Shown: piece by piece, positions 35,010 through 43,773 of the stretch | How positions within the stretch are numbered: the first letter of the stretch is position 1 | How the letters are laid out: every line of letters starts with the position of its first letter | NCBI RefSeq assembly: GCF_000443995.1 | Contig: NZ_AUMC01000008.1 | Span: forward strand, 186,001-250,000 | DNA length: 64,000 bases | Source: Bacteriovorax sp. BAL6_X | GTDB taxonomy: Bacteria > Bdellovibrionota > Bacteriovoracia > Bacteriovoracales > Bacteriovoracaceae | Reading direction: 5' to 3' | Notes under the pieces: model-generated | What the model was told of the DNA's origin: nothing | Seen by the model: the letters and a program-made list of their open reading frames with translations, nothing else | Databases searched by the model: none | Position numbers and translations under genes: made by a program

Positions 35010-35885
35010 TTATAAAGTCGAATCGTTCCATGAATCAATTAAATTTGCGATTTTATTAAATTGTTCATGAAGCGGTCGATACTCCTTGGAATTATAGGCG
35101 TAGATCGACTTTTTTGCGGCCTGAGACTTCACAATCTGGGCCTTATTAAAGAATGGAGCAATAAAGCGGTCATCTCCAGTTACTTTACGAATAAGTTCCT
35201 TAATTTCATCAAGATCACTCTCCTCTTGCTTACGTCTAGTGTCCATTAAATTTGGAATATGCGTGATGATCTCAGGAAGCTTAACAATTTCCATATCCTC
35301 AATATCTGAGAGCATTCCATAGAAGTGCTCTAGGCCCTTCATTGAAAAGTCATCTGGCCTAAAGGGAACAATGACTCCATCACTCACACAAATACTATTA
35401 ACAACTAAAAGCCCAAGCGTTGGAGGGCAATCAATAAGAATATAGTCATAGCGTTTTCTAATTCCAGCTTGCTCAATATATTTCTTTAAAATCATTTGCC
35501 TTGGAGAACTTATGGCGGCCACACATAATTCAAATCCAGATAACTCTTGGGCCGAAGGAAGAAGGTCGACTCCCACATCAGTTTTTAAAACAACTTTTTC
35601 AAAAATAGTTGATGAATGTAAATGCTTAAGCTCTTTTACAGAGTTTAGTAGCAAGTTGAAAATACTGATGCTATTACGGCTTTCATCGTGTCCAAAAAGG
35701 TAACTCATATTGGCCTGAGGATCCATATCAATAACTAGAACCTTATGACCTTTGTGGGCCAAGGCATGTGCCGTATTAAAACACATCGTTGTTTTACCAA
35801 CTCCACCTTTTTGATTAAGAAAAGAAATGATTTTTCCCTTCCCTAAGTCTTGTGATTTTCCAGCACGATTGCGACCAAAGAACAT
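35010..35885 (-). CDS. parA: ParA-family ATPase
   Basis: 291 residues from the ATG at 35885, which has GGGAG six bases upstream; the ATG at 35909 has no ribosome site. Deviant Walker A NQKGGVGKTT near residue 28, Walker A' DMDPQANMSYLF, and IDCPPTLGLL. It binds DNA nonspecifically as an ATP dimer and moves or places cargo. No parB and no parS-like palindrome is beside it, so this may be an orphan ParA that positions something other than the chromosome. An extended -10 promoter sits directly upstream. Confidence 0.9.
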   Translation of the reverse strand: MFFGRNRAGKSQDLGKGKIISFLNQKGGVGKTTMCFNTAHALAHKGHKVLVIDMDPQANMSYLFGHDESRNSISIFNLLLNSVKELKHLHSSTIFEKVVLKTDVGVDLLPSAQELSGFELCVAAISSPRQMILKKYIEQAGIRKRYDYILIDCPPTLGLLVVNSICVSDGVIVPFRPDDFSMKGLEHFYGMLSDIEDMEIVKLPEIITHIPNLMDTRRKQEESDLDEIKELIRKVTGDDRFIAPFFNKAQIVKSQAAKKSIYAYNSKEYRPLHEQFNKIANLIDSWNDSTL

Positions 35886-35936
35886 AACCTTCTCCCAAGA
35901 ATCATTCATTGACTTGATACTTGAAGATTATAGCAT

Positions 35937-35945
35937 AATTTCAAA
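35937..35945 (-). promoter_or_regulatory. Extended -10 promoter of parA
   Basis: Minus strand TGCTATAAT, a perfect -10 with the TGn extension. It lies between the stop of the giant lipoprotein gene and parA. Confidence 0.6.
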
Positions 35946-35957
35946 TGTTAGCACCAA

Positions 35958-38900
35958 TTAGTCATACTGATTTGGATCAAGTTCGATAACACAACGCAGA
36001 CCAATTCTACTGCTCGCCTCAGAATCTGGAAGAAACTCAAATGCATAGACACCGGCCCCAGAAAGACTTTCATAATCCCCACCACTAACCATATTTCCGT
36101 TTACTCCATCAGTGTTGTTAAAGATTCTAAAGATCTCATCATCATGAAGTTGAGAGTTAGTTATTCCAGCTGTTGATCCGATTCTTAGCGTATAATCATT
36201 AATCACACTTCCAGGCATAGCATCTTCTGTGGCCTTGGCCGCATTAGAAATTGGAATACCAAAAACATAGTTAAAGTATCTAGCACTATAATCTGATACA
36301 TTCTCAAATAAGTGACTATCAAGCTCAAGATCACAAATATTGTCCCCATCAGAGTCATTACAAGGCCCAATATAAGAATCCATTATGTAATCCCCTGTCC
36401 CACCATAGATATCGGCCTTAGTCGAAACGATTGAAGCAAATGAGTAGATATTAGAGTTGAAGCCATATACTGTATTTGAAATCTCAGCCACATTTCCTAC
36501 AGCATCTTGTACACCAAAAGCTGATATACAGTCTTGTGTAAATACAGAACCTGTATGAAGAGAGCGAATTCCTGAAGAGTTTGTTCCTGGGATAGTATGA
36601 ATATCTGAAGAACTTAAATTATCAATATCCATATATGATGATTCTAGACCACTTGCCCCTGATGCATTACATTTACTTGAAGAATTAAGTGCAAGTCCCC
36701 TTTCCACAACTTCAATATTTGCATCAGAAGTAGCTCTTACATCCCAAGCACTATAAGCGATCTGCTCATCACGATCTGGAAGTTTATAAGTAGTCGCAGC
36801 ACCATATCCGACAATAGTCGGAGATCCAGTAAGTGTAGTACATGCGTTAGCTGCATTTGCATTTGTAATATTTGTTAAAGGTGGTAAGAAAGATTGAAAT
36901 GCTACTGCAGAATCTAAAGTATGAGTTGCAAAGTTTTGCCATACCCCATTTTTTACATAGCAAGTACCTGTTGATCTTTCATAGAAAATAGACCCGTCTG
37001 GCCCATCATATGCACCTAAGTTCTGAGCAATACATTGGCCATCTGTCGTATCACAACTTGTCTTAGAGTACGGGCATCCCATTTCAAAACGAGGAACAAG
37101 TAAGTCCTTTCCAAAGTCATAAATTGAACCAATTGTACCAAGAGCTGAAGCAGTGTCACCAAAGCCTTTATATTCACAAACATAATTACTATCAATAAAT
37201 GAATCTGAATGCATCATCTCACAAGCTTTCTTATTAACCATCCAACGATGGACGAATGCAAAGTTTTCTTGTGGAGCAACTACTGTTAATTTTGCAACAT
37301 TATTATTTGTTGTAATCTCAAGTGATTCATTGTCACCAAGCTGATTCGTAAAATTTAAAACAGGTCTTACTTCATAGACATAAGTGTGATTTGGAACAGG
37401 TGCTAAACGTGAGTTCTCACCGTTATCAATATAAGTATTAGAAGAAGTAATTAGATCTCTATTTAAAGGATTACTATAGTTGAATGTATGTAGAGGCCCT
37501 GCTTTCTTACGATAAATATTATAACCTTGAATTGCACCAGACGTACCAACAGTGAAGTCTTCCCACTCAACACTTACACTTGAGGTCCCATGATATGGAA
37601 TCCAATTTGTCCCGTCAGAATAAAAACAATCTTCATCCGTAGTTGCACGGTAGCCTGTATTAAATAAGAATTTTCCGTCGTTATCGCTTGCAAGTAATGT
37701 CTCTGTTTGTGAGTTAAAGACAACGCTAACAGATGAAGCATCACTTGAATCATATGTAACATCTCCAATACAGCTTGCACTATTAAGATCATCACATGTC
37801 GTAGTTGTATCTTCTAGCAGGCCATTAGACGTATAATCGCGATTTACTTCTGAAATATTACAGGCAACAGATTTACTAATTAAAACCCAATCATTTGAAG
37901 TCGTTCCTGTTGAGTAGTAACACTGATTGGCCGCCGTACGATATATAGCACCAGCTGAGTCAGGTACGACATTACTAGTTGCGGGCGAAACCGTTCCGTA
38001 ACACTCTTTTCCACCATCGCACTTTGTTAGTGAATGAGAACATGTAAAGCTAGATTCAACTCGAATACCAAAGTGATCAACTTTAGTTCCTAGAGCTTTA
38101 ACATCGGCCCAACCGTGATGAGCAACCGTTTGAGGCTCAACTCTAACTTTAAACGAAACAGATGTTCTTGGTGAACCTGTACCATTATCGACAAGATCAA
38201 ATGAAATTGTCGTTTCCCCATATTGTGACGCCGTTGGGATCATTTTAATTCTTAATACTTCATTAATTGAAATTCCATTATCAATTACTCCACTGGCCAT
38301 AGCGCCTGTTACTACTGCAAGATCCCCTGCTTCACTATATTCACCATCAAGGTCAGTATCCTTTAAGAATTGAATATTCATTGGTTGTATAAGTACATTA
38401 TTAGTTGAAACAATATTTTCAATCGTTACCGTTTGAGAAGCTTCATTAATGCTACCACCTTCACTAATAATAACATTATCAATAATAATATCTTCTTTTT
38501 CACCTACAATAACATCACTCATAAAGCTCGCATTTTGAACCCCATTATTTGAAGCAACTGCCCAGTCATCTGTGTCAACTGATTCATAACAAAGCCCATT
38601 AGTACGATCAAAGTAAACAACAGGATTATCACTTACGTGAGAAGTAGGATTGAAGCTAGGTGCCCCATGACCAATACAATTATTTACACCACATTCAGTA
38701 CGACCTGCGCGGCGATCATAAACAGAGTAATTACAAATTACAGGAGCATCAGAAGTTTCTTGAACAATAACATCAAGACTTTGTACAACTGACTCCGCAC
38801 TACTTGAATCCCTAACAACAAATTGGAAGTCATCAGGTGTTCCTATTGTATTAGCACTATTACCGTTTAATGTTTCATATAAACATGTGATAGAACCACC

Positions 38901-40577
38901 TGAAGAAATCGCACAATCTTTAATTGTTCCCTCAGTGCCAGCAAGAGAGCCTTGTCCTGCCATCGTGTTGATACGGTTTCCACTTCCATCAATAAAGTAA
39001 ACCGTAAGAGATGACATTGTATTATCGACATCAGAAACACTTCCAAGAGTAATTGTTTCACTTACACTATTCCAGTCTGAAGACTCATTCATAGTGTGAG
39101 TAAATGGGCCACCTGCCACAACAGGTGGATCATTCTTAGCGTTGATGACCACATTGATATAACCAGTTGTATGAAAGTCGGCCATACTCGTTAAAGGTAG
39201 CGGTGAATCTGAAATTTGATACTCAACAGTAAAGACACCATTTGCATCTCCATCAAAAAAGAGATTACAAAAAGTAGCATCATCCACACTATTAGCGTGG
39301 AATGTATCACCAGGAGCTCCTGTACAAGAGCCTTGAATATCTGGATAGCTTGTTAAGTTTTTAAATTTATAACGTAGATCAGAACTTGGAAATCCCATGT
39401 AAGAATCATCTGATGCTGTTGGAAAATAAAGCCCTACTGCAGTTTGGGCCCCAGGCGTCCCTGTACTATCTTCGTCTACAGTTACTGTAATAATATTTGC
39501 AGCAACTGGCTCATCATCAACTTCAGTCACACGAACTGAAGCAACTCCAGTATTTGAATACTGGCCATTTGCATAAATTTGGTACTCAACCATATCTTCT
39601 ATCGCCGCATTAAAGTAATCTGTACTAGTTGTAAACGCTAACGTACACTTACCTAGTGAGCAATTACATGAGATATCTGAGTTTTGTACACTTGCATGTA
39701 CCGAGCTAGCAACACAATAAGTTGCAAAGTCACCATCATAATCAAAGTAGCCAGAGACAGGGACTTCATTGACTTCACTATCGAATTCAAAAGTAATTAG
39801 AGAATCTTCACTTACAGTTGTGCTTCTTGTCGCCGCAACACTTGGAGCTTGATCAATATTTGTCACATCAACATATAATCTTGAAACAGCGCTATCACCA
39901 TCATCATCACTAATATAAAAATCAATATGTGAAGATCCATTAAAATGACGAGAAGGTTCAATATTCATCGAACAAGTACCGCTAATACATTCGCAAGTTG
40001 CACCTAACATTTTAATCCCAGGTGTCGGACTCTCCGTCGTATTCGGACCTGTAATCGTAGCAACGATGATTGGATTAATTGTTGCACTAGAGTTTATTGC
40101 ATTAATAATTTGCAACGAAGTTGAAAAGCCTGCATCAATTTGAACAGTAATTGTATTTGTTGTTATTGAGACTACTTCGGCCCCAGCAGAAACTGTTGGG
40201 TTATCTACTAACTCTAGATAAAGCTCTGAGAAGTTCATTGCATTTTGCCAAGTGTTTACCTTTTCAAACGTCATTGAGCCAATCGTTATTGTTTGGTTTA
40301 GACCTGTTGAGCTATCAACAATTGTGCATGAAGTAGGTATTCCTCCATTTTGATCTGTAAAAGAAATTGGAAAACTTGTCATGGCATCATCTTCAAGCAT
40401 AGAAACTGAAGTTGTTGTAATAACCGGTGCCTTTGGAGAAACATCAAGAATACAGCTTCTAGTGATTTCATCAAAGTAGTGCCCATCATCACAGCTTGCC
40501 TGCTTTAAAGAATTCATCTGCGGTGTACAGCCGATAAAAGCACTTAAAAATATTGAAATTAATAGTATACGATTCAT
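35958..40577 (-). CDS. Giant surface lipoprotein: Ig/cadherin-like repeats, Cys-rich modules, FGE/lectin-fold C-terminus
   Basis: 1539 residues from the ATG at 40577 (GGAAAGGT upstream; the frame to 40598 lacks one). Lipoprotein signal with lipobox SAFIGC. From about residue 45 to 640 there are Ig/cadherin-like repeats, several opening with a V(S/D)EDS motif. Four cysteine-rich modules lie at about 615, 845, 905 and 1165, sharing the pattern C...C...(I/V)Y/F...CY...W. A fibronectin-III-like segment is near 1000-1080. The last 310 residues resemble the formylglycine-generating-enzyme/C-type-lectin fold (KLPDRDEQIAYSAW, VGNVAEI, RIGLRCV) but look non-catalytic. Probably a surface adhesin. A FliA-like promoter precedes it. 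Confidence 0.75.
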   Translation of the reverse strand: MNRILLISIFLSAFIGCTPQMNSLKQASCDDGHYFDEITRSCILDVSPKAPVITTTSVSMLEDDAMTSFPISFTDQNGGIPTSCTIVDSSTGLNQTITIGSMTFEKVNTWQNAMNFSELYLELVDNPTVSAGAEVVSITTNTITVQIDAGFSTSLQIINAINSSATINPIIVATITGPNTTESPTPGIKMLGATCECISGTCSMNIEPSRHFNGSSHIDFYISDDDGDSAVSRLYVDVTNIDQAPSVAATRSTTVSEDSLITFEFDSEVNEVPVSGYFDYDGDFATYCVASSVHASVQNSDISCNCSLGKCTLAFTTSTDYFNAAIEDMVEYQIYANGQYSNTGVASVRVTEVDDEPVAANIITVTVDEDSTGTPGAQTAVGLYFPTASDDSYMGFPSSDLRYKFKNLTSYPDIQGSCTGAPGDTFHANSVDDATFCNLFFDGDANGVFTVEYQISDSPLPLTSMADFHTTGYINVVINAKNDPPVVAGGPFTHTMNESSDWNSVSETITLGSVSDVDNTMSSLTVYFIDGSGNRINTMAGQGSLAGTEGTIKDCAISSGGSITCLYETLNGNSANTIGTPDDFQFVVRDSSSAESVVQSLDVIVQETSDAPVICNYSVYDRRAGRTECGVNNCIGHGAPSFNPTSHVSDNPVVYFDRTNGLCYESVDTDDWAVASNNGVQNASFMSDVIVGEKEDIIIDNVIISEGGSINEASQTVTIENIVSTNNVLIQPMNIQFLKDTDLDGEYSEAGDLAVVTGAMASGVIDNGISINEVLRIKMIPTASQYGETTISFDLVDNGTGSPRTSVSFKVRVEPQTVAHHGWADVKALGTKVDHFGIRVESSFTCSHSLTKCDGGKECYGTVSPATSNVVPDSAGAIYRTAANQCYYSTGTTSNDWVLISKSVACNISEVNRDYTSNGLLEDTTTTCDDLNSASCIGDVTYDSSDASSVSVVFNSQTETLLASDNDGKFLFNTGYRATTDEDCFYSDGTNWIPYHGTSSVSVEWEDFTVGTSGAIQGYNIYRKKAGPLHTFNYSNPLNRDLITSSNTYIDNGENSRLAPVPNHTYVYEVRPVLNFTNQLGDNESLEITTNNNVAKLTVVAPQENFAFVHRWMVNKKACEMMHSDSFIDSNYVCEYKGFGDTASALGTIGSIYDFGKDLLVPRFEMGCPYSKTSCDTTDGQCIAQNLGAYDGPDGSIFYERSTGTCYVKNGVWQNFATHTLDSAVAFQSFLPPLTNITNANAANACTTLTGSPTIVGYGAATTYKLPDRDEQIAYSAWDVRATSDANIEVVERGLALNSSSKCNASGASGLESSYMDIDNLSSSDIHTIPGTNSSGIRSLHTGSVFTQDCISAFGVQDAVGNVAEISNTVYGFNSNIYSFASIVSTKADIYGGTGDYIMDSYIGPCNDSDGDNICDLELDSHLFENVSDYSARYFNYVFGIPISNAAKATEDAMPGSVINDYTLRIGSTAGITNSQLHDDEIFRIFNNTDGVNGNMVSGGDYESLSGAGVYAFEFLPDSEASSRIGLRCVIELDPNQYD

Positions 40578-40602
40578 TACCTTTCCCAAGTATCCCAATA
40601 AC

Positions 40603-40629
40603 TTATCGCCAAAATATTCCTTAACTTTA
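40603..40629 (-). promoter_or_regulatory. Sigma-28 (FliA)-like promoter of the giant lipoprotein gene
   Basis: Minus strand TAAAGTTA (40622-40629), exactly 11 bases, GGCGATAA (40603-40610): 7/8 and 7/8 to the E. coli FliA consensus. It lies 26 bases upstream of the start codon, in the right place. Confidence 0.75.
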
Positions 40630-40767
40630 AATAAACACGAATAAACACTTACGTTATTTCAGCATTATAAAATATTGCTCTTCTTGCCTCTAGAAAGATG
40701 TGATATTGAGGACTTAGGAATAGGACGGCCAGCTAAAGCGCCTATAATAGCTGACAAACGCAATCAC

Positions 40768-43632
40768 CTACTGACAGAACTTAAAACTTTGATTTAGTGA
40801 GCAAAGAGCTTCTCTCATTTCTTCATTCTCTTCTTTAAGCTTACTATTCTCTTCTTTTAGAGAAGCTATCTCACGTGTATTTTGAGCTACCTGAGATTCA
40901 ACCCCCTCACTCATAAGTTTGAACATCGCCAAATTGCCATCGAGTTCTTTTACCGCTTCAATAAGTGGTGATACAAGTACAGCATAATCAACAGATAACC
41001 AACCATCAGCATTTTCAATAACGGCCGTTGGAAATTGTGCCTGCACATCTTGAGCAATCACACCAATCGAGTGCATCCCAGGAGATAGAGACTTCTCATT
41101 CCAGTTAAACTCAACACCTTTAAGGGCCTTTATTTTATCAAGGGCATGATCGATTTCTGTCACATTGTCTTTGAGTCTTTCATCTGAAGTACAATTCGTT
41201 GCACCAGCTCCACCTCCAAGAGTACAGTCTGTTGATCCTTGAACTCTTAGATTCCCTACGACATGAAGTTGCTCAGAAGGAGTTGTTGTACCGACACCTA
41301 CACGCCCAGCGGCAGTTACAGTCATGCGGTCTGTATTTGCGGTAGATATTGTCACAGGTAGGTTTGAGCCGACTGCTCCCGCCGTATTTAAATTCCCAAG
41401 CTTGATACCGGCCCCATTATCAACCAATACTTCAAAGTTATTTAACGTCCCACCTTTAAACACAACATTATCAATTCCACCTTGAGATATAATTTTCTGT
41501 GCAGAAGTCACTTGTCCAAAAAATGCAGAGCTTGTAGTTGCATCCCCTGCAATGTTATTAACAGAGATATTACCAAAATCAACATCACCTGTTACAGTAA
41601 TGTCACTATCAAAAGTAGCATTCCCCGTAACTTGTAGAGTTCCATCTACAACGGCCGCACCAGTTGTATTGAATGCGCCAGTATTTGTAAGTCCGCCTGT
41701 TGAAGTAATCCCATTGCCTTGAATTGTCCCAGTCGCCGTCAGATTTGTAGTTGAAAGGTTTCCTGAGTGTGAAAGAGTCCCTGAAACAATTGTATTACTA
41801 AATTGTGAAATGCCTGTAACGTTTAGGTTACCGGCCAATTGAGTACTACCTCCAACAACCATTTGATAACCAGAGGTATCAGAAACAGCAGTACTTCCTA
41901 CAAGTAGCCTTCCATTATTAGTAAGTCTCATATTTTCTTGCTGTGTATTCGTTGTATTTGCAGTCGTATAAAAGTTCAGCTCTGTTCCAAGATTTGTTGC
42001 ACTAAAATTTTCAGTCGCAGTCGAACGAATACTAGCAGTATTTACTATTCCACTACCAGTATCTCCACCAAAGTTTAAGAGACCTAGAATATCATTTGCA
42101 GTCGTCATTGAAGGTGCAGTAATAAGACCTTGTGAACTTGCGAGATTGATTGACGACTGATTGCCACCATATGAATAAAATTGTCCACTTGCATCTCCAG
42201 AATCACTACGTACATCAATTTGAGCAGTAGCATTGAATGTACCGAGATTAGATGTGTGTCCAAAAGATAAATTTCCATTTGCATCGTATAGAGCAAAGTC
42301 AGAAGATTCTGATTGGAAGGCGATATCACCAGGGCCGGAGCTACCAGCTGTAATTGTTGTTGTTCCACTATTTGTCATATTAACAGCATTAATATTGGTT
42401 ATCCCCGATCCATCTCCAACAAAGTTGGCCGCTGTTACAGTTGAGGAAATATTTAAATTACCATTGACTCCCGAATTTCCATAAACATAGAAAAGATAGA
42501 GAGGATCTGGAGTACCACCAATTGATGTGCGCCCTGCTGAATCAATGAAAAACTCTGCAGAATTCCAAAAGCTAGAAGTTAAGCTATCACCATCTCCATC
42601 AACATCGATAAAGAAGTAATTCATTCCACCAATATTTGTGTTACTACCATAAACACCCATCGTAGCGTTGTGTTCTTGTCTTAAACCAAAAGATAGTGCT
42701 CTTGCCCAACTAGAGCCAAGCCCTGTACCAACATTTCCACCCACGTGTAAAAGAATACTTTCTTCCGCAGTTGTAGGCCCTGCAATATTTCCACTCACAG
42801 TTAACTTAGATGGCCCTTCATATGGATCATCAGAGATTGTTACCTTTCCACCTGAACCACTACGTCTAATATGTGAACCACTTATATCCCAAGGTCCAGC
42901 GTAACTCCCGTTACTTAATTGAAGGTCCCACTTATTCGTTGATTCATTAAAACGAATAATATCACCCGCTGTGAAAGTTTCAATATTACCATCACCATTT
43001 AAATCACCAGCAACTGGAGCAGCATCGTTAACAACATAGAAGTCCCCATTATTGACTCCGGCAACTGAAGGAGCTGTGACTCCTCCTGTATCAAGAATGA
43101 GACGTCCTAAATAGTTAGACCCACCTAGATAGTCAACAGCAACCCATGAAGCTCCGTTATACTGCAAAACTTGGCCAGCACTTGATGCCCCCAGAGAGCT
43201 TAACTTTGAATTCGTTATTGCGCCGTCTTGAATTTTACTTGTTGAGATTGAACTATTTTGAACATCAAAACTAACAGAAGTTACAGTTTGTCCGAATGCA
43301 TCTGTTACAATAAGGTCATAGATAAAGCCACCAACGATTTTTAAACCATTAGGAACCCCTAACCTAACCATATTTGCTGACTTTGATAAGATATTTAAAT
43401 TGATAACCTGGGGCCCATTCTTTGTTTTGACTGCACTAATCGTTGATAGATTTGTCCCATTGAGAATCAATTGGTTTGAAGAAACTTCAATAAGTGTAAT
43501 CTGATGCCTCTTCGTAAGATCAGAAGTATCTGACGAGTTAGCATTATCACGGCCTGTATTACTAACAGGTTTACACGCGATAAAAAGTACAACTAAGAGA
43601 ATGTAAAAAGTATCTTTAAGTTTCATATCCAT
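40768..43632 (-). CDS. Tail-fibre-like lipoprotein with C-terminal intramolecular chaperone (peptidase S74) domain
   Basis: 954 residues. Lipoprotein signal with lipobox LFIAC. N-terminal IPT/TIG-like domain (about 45-125), then KIQDGAITNSKLSS and QVLQYNGASWV, sequences usual before fibre shafts. The centre is glycine-, serine- and threonine-rich low-complexity repeat (NLNVTGI..., GTLQVTGNATF...) as in trimeric fibres. The C-terminal 130 residues start with TSDERLKDNV and carry GVIAQDVQAQFP, the endosialidase-type S74 domain that trimerises the fibre and then cuts itself off, followed by a coiled coil. This architecture is normal for phage fibres but here is on a lipoprotein. Start: AGGGAT before ATG 43632; ATG 43626 is also possible. 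Confidence 0.8.
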   Translation of the reverse strand: MDMKLKDTFYILLVVLFIACKPVSNTGRDNANSSDTSDLTKRHQITLIEVSSNQLILNGTNLSTISAVKTKNGPQVINLNILSKSANMVRLGVPNGLKIVGGFIYDLIVTDAFGQTVTSVSFDVQNSSISTSKIQDGAITNSKLSSLGASSAGQVLQYNGASWVAVDYLGGSNYLGRLILDTGGVTAPSVAGVNNGDFYVVNDAAPVAGDLNGDGNIETFTAGDIIRFNESTNKWDLQLSNGSYAGPWDISGSHIRRSGSGGKVTISDDPYEGPSKLTVSGNIAGPTTAEESILLHVGGNVGTGLGSSWARALSFGLRQEHNATMGVYGSNTNIGGMNYFFIDVDGDGDSLTSSFWNSAEFFIDSAGRTSIGGTPDPLYLFYVYGNSGVNGNLNISSTVTAANFVGDGSGITNINAVNMTNSGTTTITAGSSGPGDIAFQSESSDFALYDANGNLSFGHTSNLGTFNATAQIDVRSDSGDASGQFYSYGGNQSSINLASSQGLITAPSMTTANDILGLLNFGGDTGSGIVNTASIRSTATENFSATNLGTELNFYTTANTTNTQQENMRLTNNGRLLVGSTAVSDTSGYQMVVGGSTQLAGNLNVTGISQFSNTIVSGTLSHSGNLSTTNLTATGTIQGNGITSTGGLTNTGAFNTTGAAVVDGTLQVTGNATFDSDITVTGDVDFGNISVNNIAGDATTSSAFFGQVTSAQKIISQGGIDNVVFKGGTLNNFEVLVDNGAGIKLGNLNTAGAVGSNLPVTISTANTDRMTVTAAGRVGVGTTTPSEQLHVVGNLRVQGSTDCTLGGGAGATNCTSDERLKDNVTEIDHALDKIKALKGVEFNWNEKSLSPGMHSIGVIAQDVQAQFPTAVIENADGWLSVDYAVLVSPLIEAVKELDGNLAMFKLMSEGVESQVAQNTREIASLKEENSKLKEENEEMREALCSLNQSFKFCQ

Positions 43633-43646
43633 AAATCCCTAATTTC

Positions 43647-43673
43647 ATATCGGAGATTAATAAATAAAGTTAA
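43647..43673 (-). promoter_or_regulatory. Sigma-28-like promoter of the fibre lipoprotein gene
   Basis: Minus strand TTAACTTT (43666-43673), 11 bases, TCCGATAT (43647-43654): 6/8 and 6/8 to the FliA consensus. Weaker than the others, but in position 15 bases before the start. Confidence 0.45.
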
Positions 43674-43761
43674 ACTATTAATATTACTATACCAAACCCC
43701 TTGGTTATCAAGAGCAAATAAGGAGTATTTGCCAATGATTTCTTTAACTTGTCATTGGTTA

Positions 43762-43767
43762 TAAAAT
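43762..43767 (+). promoter_or_regulatory. Candidate -10 for a leaderless mRNA (43774 gene)
   Basis: TAAAAT ends six bases before the ATG and no Shine-Dalgarno is visible. Just upstream is an inverted repeat CCAATGA/TCATTGG (43732-43758). Confidence 0.4.
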
Positions 43768-43773
43768 ACTTGT

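Noticed and set aside
35010-35945. Replication origin or parS locus near parA
   Set aside because: No DnaA box cluster, no parS-like palindrome and no origin genes (dnaA, gidB, rsmG) nearby.
35958-40577. Diversity-generating retroelement, suggested by the C-type-lectin-like tip
   Set aside because: No reverse transcriptase, template repeat or variable/template repeat pair was found within the window.
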